NCBI GenBank assembly: GCA_017550145.1
Contig: JAFZQG010000040.1
Coordinates: 1 to 64,000 of the forward strand
Direction: 5' to 3'
Source: Erysipelotrichaceae bacterium
GTDB lineage: Bacteria; Bacillota_I; Bacilli_A; Erysipelotrichales; Erysipelotrichaceae
Length of the DNA stretch: 64,000 nucleotides
A model generated the notes under the pieces. It did no database searches. It had not been told where the DNA came from and saw only the letters and a program-made list of their open reading frames with translations. Of this stretch, positions 8,663 to 16,860 are shown piece by piece; position 1 is the first letter of the stretch; each line of letters starts with the position of its first letter. The position numbers and the translations under genes were made by a program.

Positions 8663-9943
8663 GACTCTCTCAGCAATGTTGTAGATATCCTTGCTGGACA
8701 TGAAGACCAGGCATTCTCCTTTGTGTTCAGCCAGGATTTGAGCACCTTCTTCATTCTCCGGCAGGATATGGCTCGACGGTATCATATCGGCCAGATAAGT
8801 AATGTCGATATCCGTACCGTCCTGTTTATCATCGATCGAGGTAAAATCCAGTAAATAGATCTCATCAGCCTTCTCTAATGCCTCTTTAAACTGCTGTGCA
8901 AAGTACTTTACTCTGGAAGCTCTGTGCGGTTTGAAGATCGCTACGATCTTCTTATCCGGATATCTCTTCTTTGAAGCCTCGATGGTAACCTTAACTTCGG
9001 TAGGATGATGCGCATAGTCGTCCACAAAGACCGTATCGTGATATTCTTCGATCACATAACGTCTCTTTGGTCCGACATAATTATGTAAAGCATTTTCTAC
9101 TCTCTCGTGGTCAAAACCCATGTATTCGCTTAAGGCCAGAACACCCAGGATATCGATCAGTAAATGATCGCCCACAAACGGCACATCATAGCGGTAGAGT
9201 TTCTTTCCCTTATACATCAGATCAAAGGAAGAACTCTTGGAATCTGCTTCGAGGTTCTCGATATAGTAGTCATTATTCTTGCTTAAGCCGAAGGAATAAG
9301 CCTCAGTATCGAACTTAAGCTTCTGACACCACTCATCATCTCCATAATAGAAAACAGCTTTAGAAACGTTTCTGACGAACTCCTGATAGGCATTGAAGTA
9401 ATCGACTTCATCCCTGAAGTAATCCACATGGTCGATTTCGATATTGGTGATGATCGCATATTCCGGATGATAAGCCAGGAAGTGGCGGCGGAATTCACAG
9501 GATTCCACAGCCAGATATTCACTTTCCTTATCAAGGAAACCTTCACCGTCGCCGATCAGATAACCGGTCTTCTTGAATTCGGAGAAAACCGTTTTGGTTA
9601 TGGTGGTTGTTGTGGTCTTGCCATGAGAACCGCAGATACTGATCGTTTTGTAGTTCTTCATGAGTTCACCGAGGAATTCATGGTATCTGTAGCACTTACA
9701 TAATTCTCTGGCTCTTATGACTTCCGGGAAGTCCTCTAAGAAGGCATTGCCGATAATGACCGTATATTCAGGTTTAATATTGTTTTCATCAAACGGAAAG
9801 ATTGGAATATTTCTTTTTACCAGTTCATCTTCCGTAAAAAAATGCTTCTGTTGATCAGAACCACATACTTCATAACCCAAGTCATGAAGCATGACTGCCA
9901 AAGAAGCCATGCCTGTACCTTTTATACCGATAAAGTAATACAT
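8648..9943 (-). CDS. murC: UDP-N-acetylmuramate--L-alanine ligase MurC
   Basis: An ATP-dependent ligase that adds L-alanine to UDP-MurNAc, the first amino-acid step of peptidoglycan synthesis in the cytoplasm. Seen: the N-terminal nucleotide-binding loop GIKGTGMASLA, the ATP loop GSHGKTTTT (GKT 108-110), the NIEIDHVDYF motif of the central domain and DDYAHHPTEV of the Mur ligase C-terminal domain. Length of 431 is normal. Its ATG shares a base with the preceding gene's stop and has a GAGGAT ribosome site. Confidence 0.95.
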   Translation of the reverse strand: MYYFIGIKGTGMASLAVMLHDLGYEVCGSDQQKHFFTEDELVKRNIPIFPFDENNIKPEYTVIIGNAFLEDFPEVIRARELCKCYRYHEFLGELMKNYKTISICGSHGKTTTTTITKTVFSEFKKTGYLIGDGEGFLDKESEYLAVESCEFRRHFLAYHPEYAIITNIEIDHVDYFRDEVDYFNAYQEFVRNVSKAVFYYGDDEWCQKLKFDTEAYSFGLSKNNDYYIENLEADSKSSSFDLMYKGKKLYRYDVPFVGDHLLIDILGVLALSEYMGFDHERVENALHNYVGPKRRYVIEEYHDTVFVDDYAHHPTEVKVTIEASKKRYPDKKIVAIFKPHRASRVKYFAQQFKEALEKADEIYLLDFTSIDDKQDGTDIDITYLADMIPSSHILPENEEGAQILAEHKGECLVFMSSKDIYNIAERVKELI

Positions 9944-10563
9944 CAGATATCCTCTCTGTAGGAATTGAAAAGATTCAGATCTTCGTCTTCATCTTCATCA
10001 AGCACATTCTGCTCGAAATCATCATAGGTATGATCGGAATAGTCATCATAGCCGTAGTCCCTTTCACTGTCATAAAGACGGTGAAGTTCTTCTTCGTCGC
10101 GGTTATTGTTCGGATATGGTTCTACCGGTGTTTCCGCTTTAACTTCGTCTTCTCCCCTGCCGTAACCGTAGATCGGCGAAGTGATGATCTCCAGATGGGA
10201 ACTGTCAGGTTTATTGATCATTTCTTCCTTGACCGGTGAAATGATCTTCTTGGAAGAAGTGCCGTCATTTTCTCTTAACACACCGAAAATCGGCGAGATC
10301 TGTGAAGAGAATTCATAATCGTTCTTTCTTTCTTCCTTTTCACTCTTTACTTCTTTTTTGATATCGAGGTCGATGAAGGCTGATTTTTCGGATTTACGAT
10401 AAAGGATGTCCTTTGCTTTGAGAGGATTTTCTTCCTTTACGGTCTGCTGAACAGGCGCTTTTCTTTCGACGACAGGTTCTTCAACTTCTATTTCTTCTTC
10501 TTCGTCGTAGTCTTCCGGTTCAAACAGAATATCGATAAATCTTTTCTTTATATTACTCTTCAT
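9943..10563 (-). CDS. Acidic low-complexity protein with two SPI(F/Y)G motifs
   Basis: A 206-residue, highly charged protein without signal or membrane segment, probably largely disordered. It has an acidic patch near residue 20, two aromatic motifs (ISPIFGV near 91 and TSPIYGYG near 128), and a tail rich in Asp, Glu and Tyr. It is translationally coupled to murC. From memory, similar S-P-[IV]-[FY]-G motifs occur in the linker of FtsK/SftA-type DNA translocases, and sftA lies before murC in Bacillus. This protein could be a motor-less relative, but that is unverified. The ribosome site GAGG lies 10 nt from the ATG. Confidence 0.6.
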   Translation of the reverse strand: MKSNIKKRFIDILFEPEDYDEEEEIEVEEPVVERKAPVQQTVKEENPLKAKDILYRKSEKSAFIDLDIKKEVKSEKEERKNDYEFSSQISPIFGVLRENDGTSSKKIISPVKEEMINKPDSSHLEIITSPIYGYGRGEDEVKAETPVEPYPNNNRDEEELHRLYDSERDYGYDDYSDHTYDDFEQNVLDEDEDEDLNLFNSYREDI

Positions 10564-10601
10564 ACAATAAACTACCTCTATTAATCATTCTACAACATTT
10601 T

Positions 10602-11273
10602 TTATTCACTGCTTTGAGAACTGCTTTGATCAACCATAAAATCATTGATGTGACCGTTTACCGGCATGATCGTTTCAAAGAGGTTGACCTGTTTCTTCTC
10701 ATAATCGATAACTTCCTTGGATGAGAAATTGGCGATGACATCGCCTTCTTTGACGCTGGCGCCTTTGGCCATCAGCAGGATTCTCGATGTTACGGCTTCG
10801 ATATCTTCTTCGTTGGTAAAGGCGTAGAAGATCAGATCTCTGCTTGTGAAATATGTCAGATACTGCTTTTCATATTCGTATACCTTATAGATAAAGGTAT
10901 TAAGTTCTCCTTCGGAATCCATAAAGTTGCCTTCATGAGAATACACGAGTTTATTTTCATCAAAGAAACCTTCATCAGTTAATGGCTGATCCTCGTAGTA
11001 TTTGCTGTTTATGATACCCGAAATATTCACATCCATGATCATTCTTGAATTGTTGAAGATGAAAGATGTGCTTAACGGAGAAACATTCAGTTCGCTGGTA
11101 TCGCTAGGTACGTAATAGTCGATATAACTGCTGTAGTTGTTGCGTCTGATCGTTTCTTTTTCTTCGGCTGAAGAAAAAACCTGATCCAGTCTGGTAGTAA
11201 TATCACCATAGACCGCACAGCTGCAGAGCTCTATACATACTAAAAAGATCATGACCTTTCTCATACAACTCAT
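10602..11273 (-). CDS. Exported or lipid-anchored protein of unknown function
   Basis: A 223-residue protein with an N-terminal hydrophobic signal ending in L-C-S-C (C19), a possible lipobox. The body is acidic; a segment near residues 170-190 (GASVKEGDVIANF) resembles a short biotinyl/lipoyl-like or peptidase-M23-like beta strand pair, but I see no catalytic motif. The C-terminus is Ser-rich. The start overlaps the radC stop as ATGA, so it belongs to the radC unit. Alternative start: the second Met at 11264. Confidence 0.55.
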   Translation of the reverse strand: MSCMRKVMIFLVCIELCSCAVYGDITTRLDQVFSSAEEKETIRRNNYSSYIDYYVPSDTSELNVSPLSTSFIFNNSRMIMDVNISGIINSKYYEDQPLTDEGFFDENKLVYSHEGNFMDSEGELNTFIYKVYEYEKQYLTYFTSRDLIFYAFTNEEDIEAVTSRILLMAKGASVKEGDVIANFSSKEVIDYEKKQVNLFETIMPVNGHINDFMVDQSSSQSSE

Positions 11274-11932
11274 TTTAACATATCGTAATTCTTAAAACTA
11301 AAATAGCTGCTCTTGGAAACGATTATATGATCAAGCAATGGAATACCCATCATCTTGCATGACTGGCACAGTTTTGAAGTCAGTTCGATATCCGCATCCG
11401 ACGGTGTGGGATTATCACTTGGGTGATTATGGGCTACCAGAATTGCCGCAGCTTTTAAAAGAATCGCTTTCCTCAGTATTTCATCAATACCGATGATCGC
11501 ACTGTTGCGGTTGCCCTTATACATGACTTCCGATTTGATGACCATGCTCCGGGCATTAAGATATACCACAAAGAATTCTTCCTTGTTGCTGTAACCGAGA
11601 TTGAACCTCAGCCATTCCACTACTTTTTCTGGCGAAGTCATCTCCGGTTCAGCTATTCTTTCAACTTTACTCAGTCTTTTGGATATTTCCAGAATGGCCA
11701 TTATCTCCAGAGCTTTGGCTTTCTTTATTCCTTTAATGGCTGTCAGTTCTTCATATGTCAGACTAAGCAGATTATTGAATCCGTTAGCCATATCGATCAC
11801 ATCATCCGCCAGTTGCATGACATTTCTTTCTCTATATGCCGATTTTATTATCAGAGCCAGCAGTTCATCGTTATCCAGGGCAGAAATACCGTATTCCAGA
11901 GCCTTTTCTCTGGGCATAAGTTTTTCACTCAC
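11270..11932 (-). CDS. radC: RadC-family JAB1/MPN domain protein
   Basis: A 220-residue RadC-family (UPF0758) protein. An N-terminal helix-hairpin-helix region (about 20-85, with GIKKAKA) precedes a JAMM metalloprotease-like domain with HNHPSDNPTPSDAD: H168, H170 and D181, plus E119. Historically named for DNA repair; the biochemical role is unsettled. Its start overlaps the small lipoprotein gene, and its end overlaps the next gene, so it sits inside a compact operon with cell-envelope genes. Confidence 0.9.
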   Translation of the reverse strand: MSEKLMPREKALEYGISALDNDELLALIIKSAYRERNVMQLADDVIDMANGFNNLLSLTYEELTAIKGIKKAKALEIMAILEISKRLSKVERIAEPEMTSPEKVVEWLRFNLGYSNKEEFFVVYLNARSMVIKSEVMYKGNRNSAIIGIDEILRKAILLKAAAILVAHNHPSDNPTPSDADIELTSKLCQSCKMMGIPLLDHIIVSKSSYFSFKNYDMLK

Positions 11933-12266
11933 AGAAATACTTTTCTCCTTTCAGATAGGCTGCTGTGGCGTTTAAAGAGAATCTGCCCTCAGGTATCAGC
12001 TTATATCTTCTGACCAGTTTGTTTTCTTCGATATGACAGGTCTCATCCAGCTGTTTCTCCAGATCTGCAAAGAACTTTTCATTCAATAAAGTCTCTTGAG
12101 GCAAAACAAAAACCTCGCAGATCTCAATCTCTTTAATATCGTCATTGACAGCTTTTAAATTTATGATTATTGAATCTTCTCTGTTATAGCGGCTGCAGGC
12201 TAAAGTTTTCTCTTTAGCGCAACCGCTTAATAAAAACATTAATATCAGGATTTTCTTTTGAAACAT
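11925..12266 (-). CDS. Small putative lipoprotein
   Basis: An open frame begins at 12287, but the Met at 12266 starts a proper lipoprotein signal: M-F-Q-K-K, a short hydrophobic stretch and the lipobox L-S-G-C. The mature part is about 100 residues with no recognised fold. It overlaps the VanZ-like gene upstream and radC downstream. Function unknown. Confidence 0.6.
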   Translation of the reverse strand: MFQKKILILMFLLSGCAKEKTLACSRYNREDSIIINLKAVNDDIKEIEICEVFVLPQETLLNEKFFADLEKQLDETCHIEENKLVRRYKLIPEGRFSLNATAAYLKGEKYFCE

Positions 12267-12700
12267 CTTGTCATCAGCAGATGACAAAGCAAAATTCCCG
12301 TTAAAGCTCCTGCCGTATCGATACCCATATCTTTGATATCACAATACCTTCCATCCACAAAGAGCTGATGGATCTCATCGCTTACTGCGTAAAGTACAGA
12401 AAAAAGAATCGAATAGAAGACATTGTTTTTCTTTGAATAATCCCTGCTGTTGAGATAGACAAGAATGCCCAGGATCATGAATTCCGTAAAATGGGCCAGT
12501 TTTCTGATCGGATGAATATAGCGTTCAAGAAAAACAGTCACATCAAGGTGATTATTAGGAAATATAAAAGCATATATTCCGTATATCAGTTCCGCCACAA
12601 GATTGGAAGTAGTCTCTGATTCCAGCTGCGGCTGCGCTGACATATAGAAAATAAGAATCATCCACAGAATCAACAGGATAAGTCTGGTATGCTTTTTCAT
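12245..12700 (-). CDS. VanZ-like family membrane protein
   Basis: A 151-residue membrane protein with about four hydrophobic segments and the VanZ family marks: an SAQ segment near residue 21, RKLAHFTEF near 89 and SDEIHQLFVDGR near 129 followed by D and TAG. Family members such as VanZ give low-level teicoplanin resistance, but most are of unknown role in the envelope. The ATG has no Shine-Dalgarno; TATCAT lies 7 nt upstream, so it may be made partly from a leaderless message. Confidence 0.82.
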   Translation of the reverse strand: MKKHTRLILLILWMILIFYMSAQPQLESETTSNLVAELIYGIYAFIFPNNHLDVTVFLERYIHPIRKLAHFTEFMILGILVYLNSRDYSKKNNVFYSILFSVLYAVSDEIHQLFVDGRYCDIKDMGIDTAGALTGILLCHLLMTRCFKRKS

Positions 12701-12716
12701 GCTTATTATGATAGCA

Positions 12717-13412
12717 CTATTGCAGGTATTGGAGTACAGCCGATTCCTCGTTTAGTCTGCAGCGATTATTTGGATCATAGCTTTCTGAGTTACTTAATAC
12801 GCTGATATTCCCGATCATCAGAGCCTTATTCAGCAGATTTACCGCATCTCTTTGTACAGCCAAAGATACGATCATTACTCTTGAATCCGTATCATAACTC
12901 ATGATCTGTCTTCCCTGGTTATCATATAAGCCTGTGATCCTGCAGCCTTCCAGTAAAAGATCACTTATAGTCACCTCGTTATTCTTGATCGTCAGATAGA
13001 TATCCACATACATATTTACGCCGAGACTTCCCGCATTGATCTTTACTTCACCGGTATAGATATCATAGTTCACTTCTCCCTCAAGTAATAAGGTCGTCGA
13101 AAGATCCTTTATCTCTTTCTCTAAAGATGCCTTATATATCAGAGAACCTTTAGGCAAGGAATAAGACAATTTAACAAATTTCCCAATGATATCCGCATTC
13201 TTGGTATAGACATCATCATTCAGATAAGCTTTCGGAACATTTACATAAGTCAGATCGTTTTCCTCAATCAGTGTTCTCTGCATCAGGTTATGTGAAGCGA
13301 CTGGAATACTCACATAGTTATCTCTGTAGTTAAGATAAGCACTGATCGAGAAAAACAGGGATAAAAGGATCAGCAAGGCAGGAATCGCAATAATCAGAAT
13401 TTTCTTTATCAT
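12717..13412 (-). CDS. SAF-domain (CpaB/FlgA-like) membrane-anchored protein
   Basis: A 231-residue protein with one N-terminal transmembrane helix, then a SAF-like segment (residues about 30-100: SIPVASHNLMQRTLIEENDL, ending in PKGSLIY) as in CpaB/RcpC pilus proteins and FlgA. I see no pilus or flagellar genes around it. The frame opens at 13451, but AGGAGG at 13419-13424 directs translation to the ATG at 13412 (spacing 6) or 13415. It is first gene of the chain to VanZ, lipoprotein and radC. Confidence 0.65.
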   Translation of the reverse strand: MIKKILIIAIPALLILLSLFFSISAYLNYRDNYVSIPVASHNLMQRTLIEENDLTYVNVPKAYLNDDVYTKNADIIGKFVKLSYSLPKGSLIYKASLEKEIKDLSTTLLLEGEVNYDIYTGEVKINAGSLGVNMYVDIYLTIKNNEVTISDLLLEGCRITGLYDNQGRQIMSYDTDSRVMIVSLAVQRDAVNLLNKALMIGNISVLSNSESYDPNNRCRLNEESAVLQYLQ

Positions 13413-13546
13413 CATTAACCTCCTGATCATTATTTGCGAAAAAACGTTCAATACCTAACCAAATACATAAAATTCTTCAATTATTTGTACTTTTCTCAAT
13501 TAAATGTGCTGATAATGTCTAATTAGGGCCTGAAAAGAATAGTGAT

Positions 13547-14005
13547 ATGATGAATATAGATATGAAAGCAGAACGCATTATCAGTAACGAACTCAAACTG
13601 GTTCCCTATTATCCTAGCGGTGTTGCCTTAAGCTGGTATCAGGATAAAGATGTAGTCAGACAGGTCGATGACATCGATGAGGTCTATACACAGGATAAAC
13701 TGGATGCCATGTATGACTATCTCAATAAGCATGGAGACTGTTTCTATATCTCTTATCAGGGCAAACTGATCGGTGATGTTTCTCTTTACGATAAAGACAA
13801 GATCGCCATTGTCATATGTAAGGATTATCAGAACCGTCATATCGGCAGACAATGTGTTAAGGAAATAATCAGACTGGCTAAGGAAAAACACTTGAAGAGC
13901 GTTCAGGCTCATATCTATTCTTTCAACCAGCAGAGCCAGAATATGTTTCTCTCATTAGGTTTCTTTGAAGACAACAGAGAACAGTTTGTCTATAAAATAC
14001 GTTAA
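13547..14005 (+). CDS. GNAT-family N-acetyltransferase
   Basis: A 152-residue protein of the GCN5-related acetyltransferase fold. The acetyl-CoA loop is recognisable as YQNRHIGRQCV near residue 105, and the C-terminal strand has FNQQSQNMFLSLGF, typical of RimJ/RimL-type enzymes. The acceptor is unknown. There is no Shine-Dalgarno before the ATG; an AAGAAT hexamer lies 6 nt upstream, a weak case of a leaderless start. It is a single-gene unit closed by a strong terminator. Confidence 0.85.
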   Translation: MMNIDMKAERIISNELKLVPYYPSGVALSWYQDKDVVRQVDDIDEVYTQDKLDAMYDYLNKHGDCFYISYQGKLIGDVSLYDKDKIAIVICKDYQNRHIGRQCVKEIIRLAKEKHLKSVQAHIYSFNQQSQNMFLSLGFFEDNREQFVYKIR

Positions 14006-14010
14006 ACACG

Positions 14011-14037
14011 AAAGTCTTTCTAAAGACTTTTTTATTT
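14011..14037 (+). terminator. Intrinsic terminator of the acetyltransferase gene
   Basis: Perfect 9-bp arms AAAGTCTTT/AAAGACTTT (14011-14019, 14022-14030) followed by TTTATTT, just after the stop codon. Confidence 0.85.
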
Positions 14038-14077
14038 GGCTGATATAATTATTGGTAGAAAACGAGAGGTAAATATC

Positions 14078-14683
14078 ATGAATAAAGCTTTACTGATAGA
14101 ACTGTTCGGATACCTCGGCTCATTTCTGGTTCTGGTATCTTTCTTAACTACATCGGTCGTAAAACTGAGAGTCATCAATACGATCGGATCACTGATCTTC
14201 ATGACTTATGCCCTGATCATCAAATCCTATCCGACCGCCATCATGAATTTCTGTCTGGTGCTGATCAATGTCCGCTTCTTATGGAAGATGACGAGGATCG
14301 ATAAGGCCTATGACATCATAGAGATTCCGGTTTCCGATTATTTCGATGATTATTTCATTTCCTACTATAAGGATGATATCGAGAACTGCTTCCCGGGCGT
14401 CTCTCTGGATTTCAAAGATGCCGATTTCATTACGATGATCTTCTGTGACTGCAAACCCGTCGGCATGACAGTCGGCGATCTGGAGGATGATACGCTGAAA
14501 CTCATGTTAGACTACACGATTCCGGAATACCGCGATTTCTCCATTGGTTCCCATATGTTCGAATTTCTCAAGAACAAAGGAATAAAAAAAGTTGTATTCA
14601 GCGGTCCGACTGTTCATCATATGGCTTATCTTAATAAATTCGGTTTTGAAAAAAACGGTGAAGAATACGTTAAAACATTATAG
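14078..14683 (+). CDS. YgjV-like membrane segment fused to a GNAT-like domain
   Basis: A 201-residue protein. The first 85 residues hold about three hydrophobic helices with the pattern of YgjV/Imp-type inner membrane proteins. The remaining 115 are soluble and resemble an acetyltransferase-like domain (YFISYYKDD near 95, and YLNKFGFEKNGEEYVK at the end as in GNAT C-termini). The open frame begins at 14036, but GAGAGGT before the ATG at 14078 fixes the start. It ends 12 nt before the M20 gene, which it may be co-transcribed with. Function unknown. Confidence 0.65.
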   Translation: MNKALLIELFGYLGSFLVLVSFLTTSVVKLRVINTIGSLIFMTYALIIKSYPTAIMNFCLVLINVRFLWKMTRIDKAYDIIEIPVSDYFDDYFISYYKDDIENCFPGVSLDFKDADFITMIFCDCKPVGMTVGDLEDDTLKLMLDYTIPEYRDFSIGSHMFEFLKNKGIKKVVFSGPTVHHMAYLNKFGFEKNGEEYVKTL

Positions 14684-14695
14684 AGAGGTGCTTAA

Positions 14696-15940
14696 ATGAA
14701 GAATACTCTTGATAGAGATGCCAAAGAATTATATGCACTTGGCGATGAACTGTTCAAACATCCTGAACTGGGATACAAAGAATTCACAAACAAAAAGATC
14801 CTGACTGATTATTTCACCAGTCATGGTATCAAAGTAACGGAACTTGGTTTCAGAACTGCTTTTAAGGCTACAATCGGTTCAGGCTCACCGAAAATCGGCT
14901 TAATTGCCGAATTAGATGCCATACCTACTTTAGGTCATCCTTTTGCGGATAAGAAAGATAATGCCGCCCACAGCTGCGGTCACTCCACACAGTGTGCCAT
15001 TATGGCGTATGCGCTGGTTAAACTGAAAGATGTCATCAAGAACGGTTCGGTAAGTGTTTATTTCACCCCTGCCGAAGAATTTACCGATGTCGCCTTCCGT
15101 AAACAGCTGATCAAGAAACACGAGATCAATTATATCGGTGGCAAGATAAACATGCTGACAGCGGGGCTGTTTGATGATGAAGACCTCTTTATCCATCTTC
15201 ATACGATGGGTTCATCCGGATATCATTTCTCTTTAAATACTTCCCTTTGCGGATTTGTCTATAAGGAAATGATCTTCCATGGCAAAGCAACTCATGCGGC
15301 TGTCGCTCCTGATAAAGGAATCAACGCATTAAATGCCTTCGTATTATTCGATAATGCGATCAATATGCTCAGAGAAACCTTCAAGGAAGAGGACTATATA
15401 AGAATCCACGACATCATCGATGAAGGCGGACAGACCGTCAACTCTATCCCGGAAAAAGTCATCTATGAATGTTATGTACGTTCACTTAACAGCAACGCCT
15501 TATTAAAGACGGCTGAAAAAGTCGACAATGCGGCAAAGAACTGTGCCAAAGCGATCGGTGCATCTGTCACGATAAAAACCACACCTGGATATCTACCGAT
15601 GCATCAGTGCCGCCTGATCAACGATGTCATTAAAAAGAATATGCTGAAATACTGCAAACTTGAAGAAATACATGATGATGAAATAAGTATGGCGGCTGGC
15701 GATATCGGCGACCTGTCAATCTTCAAACCGACAGTTCAGTTTGGTTATTCCGGATTCAGCGGCAACTGTCATGGCAAAGACTTATGTATTTCGGATAATG
15801 TCAGAGCCTATCTGGAACCATCCAAGGTTATCTATGACACCGTATTATATCTTCTGAATCATCCTGACTACGTTGATAGGATCAAGAAAGAATTCAAACC
15901 ATCCATGGATAAAAAAGAATACCTTGCTTATTTAGACTAA
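14696..15940 (+). CDS. M20-family amidohydrolase/peptidase
   Basis: A 414-residue di-metal hydrolase of the M20D (aminoacylase/amidohydrolase) group, cytoplasmic. The metal motifs are present: HSCGH (92-96), the PAEE motif at 126-129 with the catalytic glutamate pair, HLHT near 167 and GNCHGKD near the C-terminus; a dimerisation domain inserts in the middle. It probably removes an N-acyl or N-peptidyl group, but the substrate is not evident. GAGAGGTG precedes the ATG. The 3' end overlaps the convergent nucleoside hydrolase gene by four bases. Confidence 0.85.
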   Translation: MKNTLDRDAKELYALGDELFKHPELGYKEFTNKKILTDYFTSHGIKVTELGFRTAFKATIGSGSPKIGLIAELDAIPTLGHPFADKKDNAAHSCGHSTQCAIMAYALVKLKDVIKNGSVSVYFTPAEEFTDVAFRKQLIKKHEINYIGGKINMLTAGLFDDEDLFIHLHTMGSSGYHFSLNTSLCGFVYKEMIFHGKATHAAVAPDKGINALNAFVLFDNAINMLRETFKEEDYIRIHDIIDEGGQTVNSIPEKVIYECYVRSLNSNALLKTAEKVDNAAKNCAKAIGASVTIKTTPGYLPMHQCRLINDVIKKNMLKYCKLEEIHDDEISMAAGDIGDLSIFKPTVQFGYSGFSGNCHGKDLCISDNVRAYLEPSKVIYDTVLYLLNHPDYVDRIKKEFKPSMDKKEYLAYLD

Positions 15941-15955
15941 GCAAGGTATTTTTCA
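15918..15955. terminator. Bidirectional terminator inside two overlapping 3' ends
   Basis: A perfect 13-bp stem (15918-15930 with 15938-15950) and a 7-nt loop, with T-runs on the plus side and A-runs on the left. Both stop codons, of the M20 gene and of the nucleoside hydrolase, lie in it. Confidence 0.85.
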
Positions 15956-16860
15956 TCTAAAATCTTTAAGGCATCAAGGAATACTTCAATAAACTTCTCA
16001 CGATCCGTATCCAGCAAAACCAGATGCGGATTTTCTTTTTCCTTATCGCATACTGTCATGCCTCTGCAGTATTCACCATCAAGTTCGATATAGACTCTCA
16101 TCTCTTCAGCTTTGAAGATCTCCGGTTTCAGTAAGTAGATAACCGGCGTCAGATCAAAGATCGGCGTACGGTCAAATCCGCGTTTTACTGCATAAAGCTT
16201 ATAGAACTCCATCAGATCGAAACATAGTTTTGAAGCATAACCGCCGTTTTTGAATTCGGCAGCTTCAGAAAGTAATATGCTTCCGGCAGCACATACTTCT
16301 AGTCCTGCCATGATTACTCTGACACCAGAATCAAAGACGATTCGTGCCGCTTCAGGATCATGGTAGATATTGAATTCGGAACGTTTCTGAATATTGCCCG
16401 AATATACCGAACCACCCATTAAAGAAATACAATCGATTTTATTGACCAGTTCAGGATAATTCTTAATAAGTAAAGCAATATTGGTTAAAGGTGCCAAAGC
16501 GATTATCGTTACGCTGTCTTCTTTTTCTAATGTTTCCTTATAGAAAGTAAGCGCATCCTTATCTTCGACAGTTCTTTTTGGTTCAGGCAAAACCGGGCCA
16601 TCCATACCGCTTTCCCCATGAGCGGCCGGCTGAGGTTCAGGTGCTTTGACTAAAGGTGCAGCTTCACCCTTATAGACTGGAATATCTAATCCGAAGTAAT
16701 CCTCAACCTTCAGGATATTTTTAGTGACCTTCTCCATTGTCTGATTCCCGGCTACCGTGCAAATGCCGAGAATTTCAAACGCTTCGGGATGAGCCAGACA
16801 TGTGAGAATGGCCATGACATCGTCATGGCCAGGATCACAATCAATGATTATTTTACGCAT
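15937..16860 (-). CDS. Inosine/uridine-preferring nucleoside hydrolase
   Basis: Hydrolyses the N-glycosidic bond of ribonucleosides to base and ribose. The calcium-binding motif DCDPGHDD stands at residues 7-14; the substrate regions around the NIEF/EFNIYHDPEAA segment (near residue 170) are recognisable. Length of 307 is normal for IUNH. It is the last gene after the four-gene nucleoside ABC importer; its ATG overlaps the permease stop. Together they form an uptake-and-cleavage unit. Confidence 0.93.
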   Translation of the reverse strand: MRKIIIDCDPGHDDVMAILTCLAHPEAFEILGICTVAGNQTMEKVTKNILKVEDYFGLDIPVYKGEAAPLVKAPEPQPAAHGESGMDGPVLPEPKRTVEDKDALTFYKETLEKEDSVTIIALAPLTNIALLIKNYPELVNKIDCISLMGGSVYSGNIQKRSEFNIYHDPEAARIVFDSGVRVIMAGLEVCAAGSILLSEAAEFKNGGYASKLCFDLMEFYKLYAVKRGFDRTPIFDLTPVIYLLKPEIFKAEEMRVYIELDGEYCRGMTVCDKEKENPHLVLLDTDREKFIEVFLDALKILDEKYLA

